From Actinocatenispora thailandica (GTDB lineage Bacteria > Actinomycetota > Actinomycetes > Mycobacteriales > Micromonosporaceae): 64,000 nt of DNA. A program made the translations under genes and the position numbers. The first letter of the stretch is position 1. Every line of letters begins with the position of its first letter. The DNA is taken from the NCBI RefSeq assembly GCF_016865425.1, contig NZ_AP023355.1, positions 4,338,198-4,402,197 on the forward strand, given 5' to 3'. A model generated the notes under the pieces. It made no database searches. It was not told where the DNA came from and saw nothing but the letters and a program-made list of their open reading frames with translations. Shown piece by piece: positions 49,011-58,324 of the stretch.

Positions 49011-50166
49011 TCACCGAACCGAACCAATCCGTCCATTGTGGACGGACGCGGACCTGGACCGGGCGCTCGACGCGCTGCACGCCGACGACGCCGGCGAGCG
49101 ACTCGGCACCGCCCGCGCCACCCTGGACGACGCGCTCGCACACCAGGGCGTACCGATGCTCACCCCCTCGCGCCAGCACGACGGCACGCCGCCGCGGCCG
49201 ATCCGCACCCGACGCTGGGTGTCCGCCGCGATCGCCGCCGGCGTCGCCGTCGTCGCAGCCGCCGCGGTCGCCTTCACCGGCCCGTTCGGCCAGCACCACC
49301 CATCGCAGCACAAGCGGGCGGCGGTACCGGACAAGACGACCGTCGCCACGGTGCCCGGCGGCAGCACGATGCGGGCCGCCGCGACCAAGACCGTCCAGTT
49401 CGGCGACCCGAAGCTGGGCCCGGGCCAGTACCTGTACGTCAAGGACATCAGCTCCGAGGTCTACGTCTACGCGCCCGACCACTACACGCTCGCCTGGCGC
49501 CGCACCACGCAGACCGAGAAGTGGGTGCCGTACGACCAGTCCGGGACCTGGGTGCAGCACTTCGGTCAGATCGGCTCGATCAAGTGGCTGGTGGGTACGA
49601 AGGAGCAGATCGCCAAGCACGGTGCACAGGCGCGGAAGGGCTTCGGTGATCCACCGGCCTGGACCGAGGCCGCCTGCGGCGACTTCTACCACGTGTACTC
49701 CGGCGGCACCCCGCGCTGCGTGCAGGGCAACGAGGTACGCAAGCAGCCGAACACCGAACTGCTCAAGCAGGTGCCGCAGGACCCGAAGAAGTACCTGGCC
49801 TGGGCGGCGAACGGCAAGCCGGTGCACGCGGCCGACGTCGAGCAGCAGGTGATGCAGACCAGCGCGATGCTGCTCAGCTCCGGCGTGATCCCGGCCAAGC
49901 TGCGGGGCACGATCTACCGCGCACTGGCGATGTTGCCGAACCTGAAGGTGACCGAGCGGGTCGCGAACCTCGCCGGCAGGCGCGGCACCGCGCTCGGTCT
50001 CGACGCGTACGGCGATCGGGAGGAGATCATCATCGACCCGGACACCGGTCAGTACATCGGGATGCGGATCACCGCGCTCTCGGACAGCGACGTGCCGGCC
50101 GGCACCGTCCGCGACCTCGACGCCATGACCGTCTCCGTGGTGGACAAGCCGCGACAGCGGCCTTGA
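49003..50166 (+). CDS. CU044_5270-family membrane protein (putative anti-sigma partner)
   Basis: This is a 387-residue protein, ATG overlapping the sigma gene by 8 bases. Residues 1-60 are cytoplasmic and acidic (TDADLDRALDALHADDA). A single helix follows at about 70-92 (AAIAAGVAVVAAAAVAFTG). The rest is extracytoplasmic, with GPGQYLYVKDISSEVYVYA near 145 and IDPDTGQYIGMRI near the end, both family-typical. Proteins of this family follow ECF sigma factors in actinomycetes and are thought to restrain or sense for them. No zinc-binding anti-sigma motif is present, so mechanism is open. Confidence 0.8.
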   Translation: MTDHRTEPIRPLWTDADLDRALDALHADDAGERLGTARATLDDALAHQGVPMLTPSRQHDGTPPRPIRTRRWVSAAIAAGVAVVAAAAVAFTGPFGQHHPSQHKRAAVPDKTTVATVPGGSTMRAAATKTVQFGDPKLGPGQYLYVKDISSEVYVYAPDHYTLAWRRTTQTEKWVPYDQSGTWVQHFGQIGSIKWLVGTKEQIAKHGAQARKGFGDPPAWTEAACGDFYHVYSGGTPRCVQGNEVRKQPNTELLKQVPQDPKKYLAWAANGKPVHAADVEQQVMQTSAMLLSSGVIPAKLRGTIYRALAMLPNLKVTERVANLAGRRGTALGLDAYGDREEIIIDPDTGQYIGMRITALSDSDVPAGTVRDLDAMTVSVVDKPRQRP

Positions 50167-50209
50167 CCGCAGACCCGGCCGGCCGGGCGGGGCAACCCCG
50201 CCCGGCCGG

Positions 50210-51817
50210 TCACTGCTGCTGCGGCGTACCGCCGGATCGGTCTGCCGGCCGTGCCGGCAGAGCCGCCCGCGGTGCCGGTGCGGCAGCCGGCACCGGCGGG
50301 TCGGAGCTCGCGCTCGGCGGCGGTGTGGTGGGCAGGCGGACGGTGAAGGTGGTCGGCGGGCTGGTGACCCCGACCGTACCGTGGTGCGCGGCGACCACCG
50401 CCGACACGATGGCCAGGCCCAGCCCGGTGCTGCCGGCGGACCGGGAGCGGGACGAGTCGCCGCGGGCGAACCGTTCGAACACCCGGGGCAGCAGCTCCGG
50501 GGCGATCCCCGGCCCGTCGTCGCGGACCGACAGCACCGCGACCCGGCGATCACCGCGCAGCCGGGCGGTCACCGTGGTATCCGGCGGCGTGTGGGTCCGG
50601 GCGTTCCCGAGCAGGTTGACCACCACCTGATGCAGCCGGGCGGCATCACCGGTGACCAGCACCGGTTCGGCCGGCAGATCCAGCTGCCAGTGGTGCTGCG
50701 GTCCCGCCACGTGCGCGTCGCTGACCGCGTCGGCGATCAGCCGGGACAGGTCGACCTCCTCGTGCGCCAGCGGCCGCCCGGAGTCCAGCCGGGCCAGCAG
50801 CAGCAGGTCGTCGACCAGCGTGCTCATCCGCGCCGACTCGGACTCGACCCGGTCCATCGCGTGCCGCACGTCCGGCGGCAGGTGGTGGCCGCCGCGGCGG
50901 GTCAGCTCGGCGTACCCGCGGATCGCGGCGAGCGGGGTGCGCAGCTCGTGGCTGGCGTCCGCGACGAACTGCCGCACCCGCTGCTCGGAGGCGTGCCGGA
51001 CGGACAGCGCGTTCGCCACGTGCTGCAGCATCCGGTTGAGCGCACCGGCGACCTGACCGACCTCGGTCGTCGGCTGCAGGTCGGCGTCCGGCACCCGGAC
51101 CGACAGCGCCACCTCGCCGCGCTCCAGCGGCAGCTCCGCGACCTGGCTCGCGGTCGCCGCGACCCGGCGCAGCGGGCGCAACGAGTGCCGGACCACCAGG
51201 GCACCGACCGTGCCGCCGATCAGCACCGCGCCCGAGGCGATCAGCAGTTCGATCAGCGCCACCCGCAGCAGGGTGGCGTCCACCGACCCCTGCGGCAGAC
51301 CGGCGACGACGGTCTCTCCGTTCCCGACCGGCAGCCCGACCAGCCGGTACGTGCCGAGGTCACCGCCGAGGTCGACGGACCGGGGTTGGCCGTCGGCCGG
51401 TACCTGGGCCAGCTGCTGGCCGGCCTCGGTGGGCAGGCCGCCGACCGAGTGCGTCTCGACCAGCTGCCCGTCGGTGACCGCGCCCCCCTCGACGGTGGCC
51501 AGCACGGTACCGGCCGGCAGCCCCAGGAACCGCTGCGGCTGGCGGTGTCCCGGCTGCACGTCGGGCGGTTCCGGCCCGCGCTGGATCACCACCGAGTGCC
51601 GGGCGGCCTGGTCGACCTGGCCGTCCAGCTGCGCGAAGAGGTACGAGCGCAGCGCCACCTCGGTGGCCACCCCGGCCGCGACGCAGACGATCGCGATCAG
51701 TACCACCACCATCGCGGTCAGCCGGGACCGCAGCGACCAGCCGGCGAACCGGGCCCGCCGTCGCGGCGGGCCACCGGCCGCGGTACCGGCGGGGTGCGGT
51801 TGCGGGCTGCCGGTCAT
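50210..51817 (-). CDS. Two-component sensor histidine kinase
   Basis: This is a 535-residue protein, ATG 51817, 7 bases after the response-regulator stop. Helix 1 is at about residues 33-55 and helix 2 near 185-210, with an extracytoplasmic sensing region between them. A HAMP-like linker follows (to about 265). HisKA has the H-box DASHELRTPLAAIRGYAELTRR. The ATPase domain shows NLLGNARTHT, RDDGPGIA and GSTGLGLAIV. A 45-residue Pro/Ala-rich tail ends the protein. It is the partner of the OmpR-type regulator encoded immediately upstream. The signal is unknown. Confidence 0.93.
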   Translation of the reverse strand: MTGSPQPHPAGTAAGGPPRRRARFAGWSLRSRLTAMVVVLIAIVCVAAGVATEVALRSYLFAQLDGQVDQAARHSVVIQRGPEPPDVQPGHRQPQRFLGLPAGTVLATVEGGAVTDGQLVETHSVGGLPTEAGQQLAQVPADGQPRSVDLGGDLGTYRLVGLPVGNGETVVAGLPQGSVDATLLRVALIELLIASGAVLIGGTVGALVVRHSLRPLRRVAATASQVAELPLERGEVALSVRVPDADLQPTTEVGQVAGALNRMLQHVANALSVRHASEQRVRQFVADASHELRTPLAAIRGYAELTRRGGHHLPPDVRHAMDRVESESARMSTLVDDLLLLARLDSGRPLAHEEVDLSRLIADAVSDAHVAGPQHHWQLDLPAEPVLVTGDAARLHQVVVNLLGNARTHTPPDTTVTARLRGDRRVAVLSVRDDGPGIAPELLPRVFERFARGDSSRSRSAGSTGLGLAIVSAVVAAHHGTVGVTSPPTTFTVRLPTTPPPSASSDPPVPAAAPAPRAALPARPADRSGGTPQQQ

Positions 51818-51824
51818 CACCGGT

Positions 51825-52586
51825 TCAGAGCGCCGGTTTGAGCACGTAGCCGGCACCGCGCAGGGTGTGGATCATCGGGTCGCGACCGACGTCGATCTTC
51901 TTCCGCAGGTACGAGATGTACAGCTCGACGATGTTCGCCTGGCCGCCGAAGTCGTAGCTCCACACCCGGTCCAGGATCTGCGCCTTGCTCAGCACCCGGC
52001 GCGGGTTGCGCATCAGGAACCGCAGCAGTTCGAACTCGGTCGCGGTCAGCTGGATGTCCTGCCCGTCCCGGCGCACCTCGTGGCTGTCCTCGTCCAGGCT
52101 CAGGTCGCCGACGACCAGCAGCGAGCCCTCCCGGGCGGCGACCCGGTGTGCCCGGCGCATCAGCCCGCGCAGCCGCGCCACCACTTCCTCCAGGCTGAAC
52201 GGCTTCGTCACGTAGTCGTCGCCGCCGGCGGTGAGCCCGGCCACCCGGTCCTCCACCGCGTCCCGGGCGGTCAGGAACAGCACCGGCAGCTCCGGCGCCT
52301 CGGACCGCATCCGGCGCAGCACCTCCAGCCCGTCCAGGTCGGGCAGCATGATGTCGAGCACCACCGCGTCCGGCCGGAACTCGCGGGCCAGCCGGACCGC
52401 GCCGGCACCGTCGGTGGCCGACCGCACGTCCCAGCCCTCGTACCGCAGGGCCATGGCAAGCAGCTCGCTGAGGGTCTGCTCGTCGTCGACGACCAGCACC
52501 CGGACGTCCGAGCCGTCCGGCCGGCTCAGCCGCACCGGGCCGGCGCCGCCGTGGGCCCGGCCGGGCTCGATACCTGTCTGCCGCAT
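51825..52586 (-). CDS. OmpR-family response regulator
   Basis: This is a 253-residue protein; the ATG at 52586 is chosen as the longest good start. The receiver domain (about 29-140) has the acidic pair in VLVVDDEQ, the phosphorylated Asp in AVVLDIMLPDLDG, Thr in LPVLFLTARD and Lys in DYVTKPFS. The C-terminal winged helix (about 160-250) carries LTATEFELLRFLMRNPRRVLSK and VELYISYLRKKID. A 28-residue N-terminal extension precedes the receiver and may not be translated; a later start near the VRVLVVDDE segment is possible. Confidence 0.93.
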   Translation of the reverse strand: MRQTGIEPGRAHGGAGPVRLSRPDGSDVRVLVVDDEQTLSELLAMALRYEGWDVRSATDGAGAVRLAREFRPDAVVLDIMLPDLDGLEVLRRMRSEAPELPVLFLTARDAVEDRVAGLTAGGDDYVTKPFSLEEVVARLRGLMRRAHRVAAREGSLLVVGDLSLDEDSHEVRRDGQDIQLTATEFELLRFLMRNPRRVLSKAQILDRVWSYDFGGQANIVELYISYLRKKIDVGRDPMIHTLRGAGYVLKPAL

Positions 52587-52692
52587 GTACCCATCGTGGC
52601 CACGCCGGCTGTGGCACCGTGGGGACTTTCCTGTGCACCACCTGTACGCGTGCCGAATAGCACCCGCCGGGGCCGAACGGTACGGACAGCGC

Positions 52693-52727
52693 GATGCCCA
52701 CCGATCCCGGCGGGATCGGTGGGCATC
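52693..52727 (-). terminator. Terminator of the CoiA-like gene
   Basis: A 16-base perfect stem (GATGCCCACCGATCCC) with a 3-base loop lies 19 bases after the stop of the minus-strand gene ending at 52747. Confidence 0.8.
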
Positions 52728-52746
52728 GGACAACGCACGCCGCGGG

Positions 52747-54129
52747 TCAGGCGGCCGGGCGGCGCAGCCGGTCGAGCATTCGACGCAGCCACCCGCCGGA
52801 CCGCGGCGCCGCCGGCGGCCGGCCGGCCTGGGTGCCTCGTCCGGTCGGCCGGGTGGCGGCCGGCTCCGCGGCGGCCGGGGCGCCCGCCGTCGCCGGCTGG
52901 TCGGTGCCCGCGGTGAGGTCGGCGTCCTTCCCCTCGGCCGGTTCGGCGGTCGCCACGCTGGTCGGCGCGTCGGTCGCGACGGCGGCCGGCTGGTCGGTGC
53001 CCGCGGTGACGTCCGCGTCCTTCTGCGCGGGCGGCTCGTCGGTGGCGGACTGTTCCACCCCGGCCTTCGCGGCGGCCACCTCCGCCGCCGGCTCGGCCTC
53101 GGCCGGCTTCGTCGCGGAGTCCGCCGGGTCTGCGGCGGCCGGCGCGGCTGCCGCATCGCCGGCGGTGGTGGCCGGCGGCTCGGCGGCGTCGGCCGGCTCG
53201 GCTGCCGCCTCGGCGACGACCGAACCGGCCGGGTCGGCCTCGGCAACCGGCTCGGCGGTGCTGGCCGGCTCGGTGTTGTCGGCCGGCTCGGTGCTGCCGG
53301 CCGGCTCGGTGCTGCCGGCCGGCTCGGTGGCCGCGGCCGACTTGGCGCCGGCGTCGAGGCGCCAGGCCTCGATCGGCAGCTCGGTGAGGGCCAGCGCGGT
53401 CGCGTCGGCGTCCGCGTCGGCCTGGCCGATCAACCCGAGGAACGGGTTCAGCCAGGCGACCGTGGCCTGGCCGGCGAGCGCGGCCGGCACCGGCGCGGCC
53501 GGCCGGTACAGGTCGGTCCCCGGCGCCTTCTTGGCGAACGCGCCGGTGTTGGCGAGCAGCCAGACGGCGGTGACGCCGGCCTCGCGATGCGCGTCGGCCT
53601 GGGCCCGCCAGTCGGCGTCGGAGATCTTGTCGGCCAGCAGGTGCACCGCGATCCGGGTCCCGTCGGCGGTGTCGATCAGCACGTCCGGGGTCGGCGTCAG
53701 GTCGATGTCGGCGGTGCGGACGGTGCCGCCCGGGTACGCCTGCCGCGCCCAGCCGGCCACGGCCTGTCGACCGGCGAGCCGCCACATTTCCAGCTTGGCC
53801 TGCTTGTCGGTGTGCGTGGCTTCGGTCTTGGGATGCACGAAGGCGACCCGACCGGCGCCCTTGCGGACGCCGGAGAAGGCGGCGGCACAACCCGGGTACG
53901 GGCAGTGCAGCGCACCGGCCTTGGTCAGCGCGCGCCAGGATTCGCCGGCGCCGTCGGCCGCGGCGTCCGGGCTGGCGTCGGCGGGCAGGTAGCGCCAGCC
54001 GCCGTCGGCGTCGATCGCCCAGGCCTGGTAGAGCGTGGTGTCGAACAGATGGCCACGGCCGGCGACCGCACGGGTCGCGATCGGGGCGGTGTGGGGTGAT
54101 TCGTCGTTGCGATCGGGCGTATCGCTCAT
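52747..54129 (-). CDS. CoiA-like (competence/nuclease family) protein with repetitive acidic Ala-rich tail
   Basis: This is a 460-residue protein, ATG 54129. Residues about 15-230 resemble the CoiA family: a Cys pair in HCPYPGCAAAF, VAFVHPK, ATHTDKQAKLEMWR, DIDLTPTPDVLIDTADG and then KISDADWRAQADAHREAGVTAVWLLAN (discontinuous). The D and K/Q residues match the nuclease-like core. Residues about 265-430 are a low-complexity tail of Ala/Glu/Pro/Thr, with repeated TEPAGS units and two DADxTAGTDQPA blocks. It ends with a basic amphipathic WLRRMLDRLRRPAA. The tail may be a flexible linker to that anchor. The role is unknown; DNA processing is a family inference. Confidence 0.68.
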   Translation of the reverse strand: MSDTPDRNDESPHTAPIATRAVAGRGHLFDTTLYQAWAIDADGGWRYLPADASPDAAADGAGESWRALTKAGALHCPYPGCAAAFSGVRKGAGRVAFVHPKTEATHTDKQAKLEMWRLAGRQAVAGWARQAYPGGTVRTADIDLTPTPDVLIDTADGTRIAVHLLADKISDADWRAQADAHREAGVTAVWLLANTGAFAKKAPGTDLYRPAAPVPAALAGQATVAWLNPFLGLIGQADADADATALALTELPIEAWRLDAGAKSAAATEPAGSTEPAGSTEPADNTEPASTAEPVAEADPAGSVVAEAAAEPADAAEPPATTAGDAAAAPAAADPADSATKPAEAEPAAEVAAAKAGVEQSATDEPPAQKDADVTAGTDQPAAVATDAPTSVATAEPAEGKDADLTAGTDQPATAGAPAAAEPAATRPTGRGTQAGRPPAAPRSGGWLRRMLDRLRRPAA

Positions 54130-54473
54130 GGGCGGCAACAGTAAAGGACGCGTCGGACCTTTGGGAAGCCGACCCGCATGTGTGTCGTCGATGTCCTGCC
54201 GCACCGGTTTCTCTCCCCGCACTCGTCTGGTCACCGCTGGCCGGGTCGCGGCCGGCCCGGCACTGACCTGGCCGGACCGGTTCGGCTGTTCCACCGCCGC
54301 CGGCGGGATGCGCGATGACCGCGTCGATCTCGCCCGGGTGGTGGGGCCGGCTGGTGCCGCCGGCCCGGTGACAACCTGTCCGTGAGGTGCCGGCCGGGAC
54401 CCGGCAGCACCTCTCTACTGAACGAGCACGGCCGGTCGGACGTCACGCTCCCGCACTGTCCGAAGTGGACCAA
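54130..54473. other. 344-base intergenic region
   Basis: This region holds the promoter of the CoiA-like gene on the minus strand (not resolved) and the end of the glycan operon with one hairpin. I see no gene. Confidence 0.5.
54384..54412 (-). terminator. Possible terminator of the glycan operon
   Basis: GAGGTGC pairs with GCACCTC around an inner GCC-rich stem with a small mismatch. It lies 62 bases after the TAG stop at 54474. Confidence 0.5.
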
Positions 54474-56582
54474 CTACCCGTCGTGTCGATCATGCGCGAG
54501 CGCGTCGAGGGTGACCGGCACGTCGTCCCGCCGCACCTCGGCGACCTCGGCACCGGCGAGCCGCACCCCGTGGATCGCGACGCCCTCGGCCCGTTCCAGT
54601 ACCAGGGACACCCGGTCGGCGTCGTTCGCCAGCGGCGGCTCGGCGCGCAGCAGCACGCCGGCGACGCTGACGTCCCGGTAGGCCAGCACGCCGGTACGGC
54701 CGTCCACCTCGCTGCGGCCCCACCCGGCGATCCGCACCGCGTACCGGCCGCACCAGCCGACCTCGGCGTCGCTGACCTCGATCCTCGACGACACCGGCGA
54801 ACTGCCCGGGGTGGCGTGGAACCGGTCGGTGTTGTCGCCGGGCAGCAGCCGGAAGCCGATCTCCACCCCGGTACAGCGCAGCCCGCGCAGCGACACGTCG
54901 TGCACCGAACTGAGGTAGCAGCCCTCGAACGCGTCGGCCACCCGCACGTCGCGCAGCCGCAGCCGGTACGGGTGGTACGACGGGCCGGTCAGCTCGGTGA
55001 CGTCGGTGCCGACGGCACCCCAGTGCACCGCCAGGCCGGTACCGCCGCCGGACACCGAGAGCCCGTCGACGGTCAGGTCGCGGACCGCGCCGAGCACCGC
55101 CACCGAGTTCGCCGGGCAGCGACCGGCCCGCCGCACCGCCAGGCCGCGCAGCTCGACCTCGTCGATCCAGTCCGGCCGCTCCGGGTAGAAGTAGCGGCCC
55201 ACGGTGACCGCGGTCCACCGGTCGCCGTCGTGCGGGCCGGGCCGCGCGTCCGGCAGCCGCAGCGTCAGGTCGGCGAGCAGCACCCGGGAGCCGAGCACGT
55301 GCAGCAGCGGCGCCTCCGCCGCGACCGGCTGCACCAGGGTGGTACCCGCCGGGTCGCCCCGCAGCGTCGCGTCGGCCGGCACGGTGAGCCCGCCCGCCAC
55401 CGGGTACTCGCCGGCCGGCAGCCGGATCGCCGCCGGCCCGGCCAGCAGCCGCTGCAGCAGCTCCCGGTTGGCCTCGGCGTCGCCGGACAGCTCCGGCGTC
55501 ACCGCCGGTACCGGATCGATCTCGGTGCGGCGCAGCCGCCAGTCCAGCGGTCGTGCCGTCTCGATCCGCACCACCGCCGGGCCGGCCAGCCGACCGGAGT
55601 ACTCGACGGCCAGCTCGCCGCCGCGCCGGTGCACCCGGCACGGCCGCGGCGCGCCGCCGTCCAGTGGAACGAGCCGGACCACCGGCGGCTCGGCCAGCGC
55701 GGCCCGTACCGTCGCCGGCGCGGTGGCGTACCGCACCGGGGCGGTCACCGTACGGCCGGTGCGCAGCGTGGTGCGGCGCAGCCGGCGCAGCGCCGCGAAC
55801 CGGGCCGCCTCGTACCGGCGCCTGGCCAGCGCGATGCCCTTGTCCCGGTAGCGCAGCGGCGGCGCGCCGGTCGGCGGCTCCTGCCAGAGCGGCCCGTACT
55901 GCGGGGTCACCGGGTCGACCGCGGCCGGCGGCTGCGGCGCGGCGCGCAGCACCCACCGGTAGCGCACCGGGTCCGGGTTGGGCGGTGCCACCAGGAACAG
56001 CCCGTCCTCGACCGACGAACCGCCGGCCGGCGCCACCTGGCCCTCGGCCGAGACCGCCGGGCCGACCGCCGGAAGTGGTTCGACGGCGACGGAATCGATC
56101 CGGACCCCGACCGCGGCGTACGGCAGGCTGCCGGTCCCGGCCGCCGCGTCGGCGATCTCCAGCACCAGCAGGCCGTCGGCCGGGAGCTCGTCGGCGGCCA
56201 GGTCGAAACGCACGGTGGCGGTCGCGTCCAGCGCGAACGCGCCGCGCGGCCGGGTCAGCAGCGCCGCGGCGCGGGTGGCGCCCTGCGACCGGACCAGCAG
56301 CAGCCGGGCGGCATGCGGCCGGCGCGGCCGTACCGAATCCGGGACGCGGTGTTCCCACCAGGTCGCCGTCTCCCGGTCGGCCCGCAGCACCACGCTGACC
56401 CGCACCGGCCCGCCGGCCGCGACCTTCAGCCCGAGCAGACCCGGGCTGGCGGAGAACCGGCCGACGATGCCGGTACCGCGCACGAAGCCGTCGCAGATCT
56501 GCAGCGACGCGCCGCCGCCGGTGCGTACCGTCACCGGCGGCCGCAGCGCCGGCACCGGCCGGTCCAGCACGGTGTCGAACAT
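54474..56582 (-). CDS. Right-handed beta-helix (pectate-lyase-like) protein of the glycan cluster
   Basis: This is a 702-residue protein, ATG sharing TGATG with the upstream stop. Residues about 10-190 look like a beta-sandwich carbohydrate-binding region. After a linker with many Arg (about 250-300), residues about 370-690 form beta-helix coils: IRLPAGEYPVAGGLTVPADATLRGD, LADLTLRLPDARPG, LTVDGLSVSGGGTGLAVHWG and VSLRGLRCTGVEIGF. There is no export signal. It is the last gene of the operon. It may be cytoplasmic, or exported by an unknown route, and could be a glycan-modifying or -binding protein. Confidence 0.72.
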   Translation of the reverse strand: MFDTVLDRPVPALRPPVTVRTGGGASLQICDGFVRGTGIVGRFSASPGLLGLKVAAGGPVRVSVVLRADRETATWWEHRVPDSVRPRRPHAARLLLVRSQGATRAAALLTRPRGAFALDATATVRFDLAADELPADGLLVLEIADAAAGTGSLPYAAVGVRIDSVAVEPLPAVGPAVSAEGQVAPAGGSSVEDGLFLVAPPNPDPVRYRWVLRAAPQPPAAVDPVTPQYGPLWQEPPTGAPPLRYRDKGIALARRRYEAARFAALRRLRRTTLRTGRTVTAPVRYATAPATVRAALAEPPVVRLVPLDGGAPRPCRVHRRGGELAVEYSGRLAGPAVVRIETARPLDWRLRRTEIDPVPAVTPELSGDAEANRELLQRLLAGPAAIRLPAGEYPVAGGLTVPADATLRGDPAGTTLVQPVAAEAPLLHVLGSRVLLADLTLRLPDARPGPHDGDRWTAVTVGRYFYPERPDWIDEVELRGLAVRRAGRCPANSVAVLGAVRDLTVDGLSVSGGGTGLAVHWGAVGTDVTELTGPSYHPYRLRLRDVRVADAFEGCYLSSVHDVSLRGLRCTGVEIGFRLLPGDNTDRFHATPGSSPVSSRIEVSDAEVGWCGRYAVRIAGWGRSEVDGRTGVLAYRDVSVAGVLLRAEPPLANDADRVSLVLERAEGVAIHGVRLAGAEVAEVRRDDVPVTLDALAHDRHDG

Positions 56583-58309
56583 CAGCCCTCCCACAGCTCG
56601 TCCTCGGCGGCGGACAGGTCGAAACGGGTCAGGAACGGCTCGCGGCGCCGCCACATCCGCCGTACCGCGGTGAACGCCGGGTCGCCGTCCGACTCCACGT
56701 GCTGCATCGCCACCCGCAGGATGCGCAGCAGCTGGTCGGACTGGCCGGCCTCCCAGTGCGGTACCAGCGAGGTCGGCACGTCGGCGGCGGTGCGGTAGAA
56801 CCAGTGCCACAGCCGGGCGCGCTCCTGCTGCTCCGGCGACACCAGCTCGGCGCCGGACCGCAGCCCGCCGATCGAGTCGTCCAGCACCGACCAGTAGTCG
56901 TCGACGCCGGTGGCGACCCGGGCGAAGCCGCACGCCGACCACTCGGCCCAGCCGGCCATCACCGCCGGGATCCCGTACGCCGGCAGCTCGTTGGAGACGC
57001 TGCCGCGCACCGTGACCCCCAGGTCGGTCAGGCTCAGCAGCAGGTTCTTCGCCAGCTTCGCGCTCGGCACGAAGGCGAGGTTGCCGCGCCCGGCGTGCCG
57101 GTCGGCGACCGCGTCGAAGAACCCGGTCGCATCGTACAGGCCCTGGCTGGGATGGTCCACGAACAGCCAGTTCACGTCGGTCCGCTCGGCGGCGTAGTCG
57201 GCGGTGCGCTCGAACCAGTCGGCCAGGTCGGCGAAGTGCTCCACGTTGGTGCCCAGCGCGTCGGACACCGCGTGGTTGAACACCGCCACGGTCGGCCGGT
57301 CCGGCTCGAACCCGAACCGGTGCGCCGCGTGCGACCGCAGCTGCCGCCGCTCGGTGCCGGTACGGATGTCCACCGACGCCGTCGCGCCGCCCCGCCACCA
57401 GGACGGCCGGCCGAGGTTCCCCTTGGCCCGCCAGGACACCAGCTCCGCCCCGTGCCGCAGCGACTCCCGCATCGGCCAGAGCGTCTTCTCGAAGTACTCG
57501 CCGATCCGGCCGGTCAGCGCGGCCCGCGGGCTCGGCGCCGTGTCGAAGTCCTCCGGGTAGACCGCGTACGACTTCAGCGAACCGGTGGTCTGCACGTGCA
57601 GGATCGGCGTCCCGTACCGCCGGGCCGCGCTCACCGCGAGCCCCCACTGGTTGTAGTCGACGTGGCTGGTGACCAGCGCATCCGGGGTGAACGCGGCGAA
57701 CAGCCGGTCGTAGGCGTCGGCGAACGCGTCGGTGCGCGCCACGATCCGCCGGTACTTCTCGCCGCCGCGGTGCTCGTCGGTCAGCCGCGGTACCTTCAGC
57801 AGCCGGCAGGCGGTGGCGTACCGGTTGGCGGCGAGTTCGGCGGCGTCCAGCGGCTCGCGCCCGGTGCGCGTCGGCACCCCGCGGCCGGCGACGCGGAACG
57901 CCGGTGCGGCGCCCACCCAGCCGACCGCGTCATCCCCTCCGGCCGGTCTGCCGGGGCCGGCCGCGGCACCGGTGGCGAGGTAGGCGTCGACCAGCTCGTG
58001 CACGTCGAGCACGTCGTCGGCCTGGTAGGCGTCGGCGAGCTTGCGCACCAGGCCGGTGTCGAACCGGGTCCACAGCGCGTCGTGCCAGTCGGGGTCGCTG
58101 CCGGTCAGCACGATCAGCCGGGCCGGGAAGATCCGGCGCAGCCCGTTGGCCACGGTCAGGGTGCGCAACGCCACCCGCAGGTCCTGGTGCAGCACCTCGA
58201 CCACGATGGTGCCCGCACCGGGCCCCACCGGCCGGATGTTGTTGGACCAGTAGACCGAGGCCACGGCGAGGAACCGGTCGAACTCCGCGGTGGCCGCGTT
58301 CAGACGCAC
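56582..58309 (-). CDS. Surface-polysaccharide biosynthesis protein, glycosyltransferase-like
   Basis: This is a 575-residue protein, GTG 58309 with AAGGAG 9 bases upstream. The layout suggests a GT-B-like enzyme. There is an N-terminal half with VYWSNNIRPVGPGAGTIVVEV and LTSHVDYNQWGLAVSAARRYG (discontinuous). A C-terminal half has NWLFVDHPSQGLYDATGF and GSVSNELPAYGIPAVMAGWAEW. The latter resembles the glycerophosphotransferase/capsule-polymerase type motif in which a conserved Glu and a late Gly-rich loop bind the nucleotide sugar. No firm family was recognised. It is adjacent to sugar-nucleotide genes and likely builds the same glycan. Confidence 0.5.
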   Translation of the reverse strand: MRLNAATAEFDRFLAVASVYWSNNIRPVGPGAGTIVVEVLHQDLRVALRTLTVANGLRRIFPARLIVLTGSDPDWHDALWTRFDTGLVRKLADAYQADDVLDVHELVDAYLATGAAAGPGRPAGGDDAVGWVGAAPAFRVAGRGVPTRTGREPLDAAELAANRYATACRLLKVPRLTDEHRGGEKYRRIVARTDAFADAYDRLFAAFTPDALVTSHVDYNQWGLAVSAARRYGTPILHVQTTGSLKSYAVYPEDFDTAPSPRAALTGRIGEYFEKTLWPMRESLRHGAELVSWRAKGNLGRPSWWRGGATASVDIRTGTERRQLRSHAAHRFGFEPDRPTVAVFNHAVSDALGTNVEHFADLADWFERTADYAAERTDVNWLFVDHPSQGLYDATGFFDAVADRHAGRGNLAFVPSAKLAKNLLLSLTDLGVTVRGSVSNELPAYGIPAVMAGWAEWSACGFARVATGVDDYWSVLDDSIGGLRSGAELVSPEQQERARLWHWFYRTAADVPTSLVPHWEAGQSDQLLRILRVAMQHVESDGDPAFTAVRRMWRRREPFLTRFDLSAAEDELWEG

Positions 58310-58324
58310 TCGGGTATCTCCTTG

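Noticed and set aside
52747-54099. Plus-strand frames opposite the CoiA-like gene
   Set aside because: They are Ser/Gly/Val-rich mirror images of the Ala/Glu repeats and have no ribosome binding sites.
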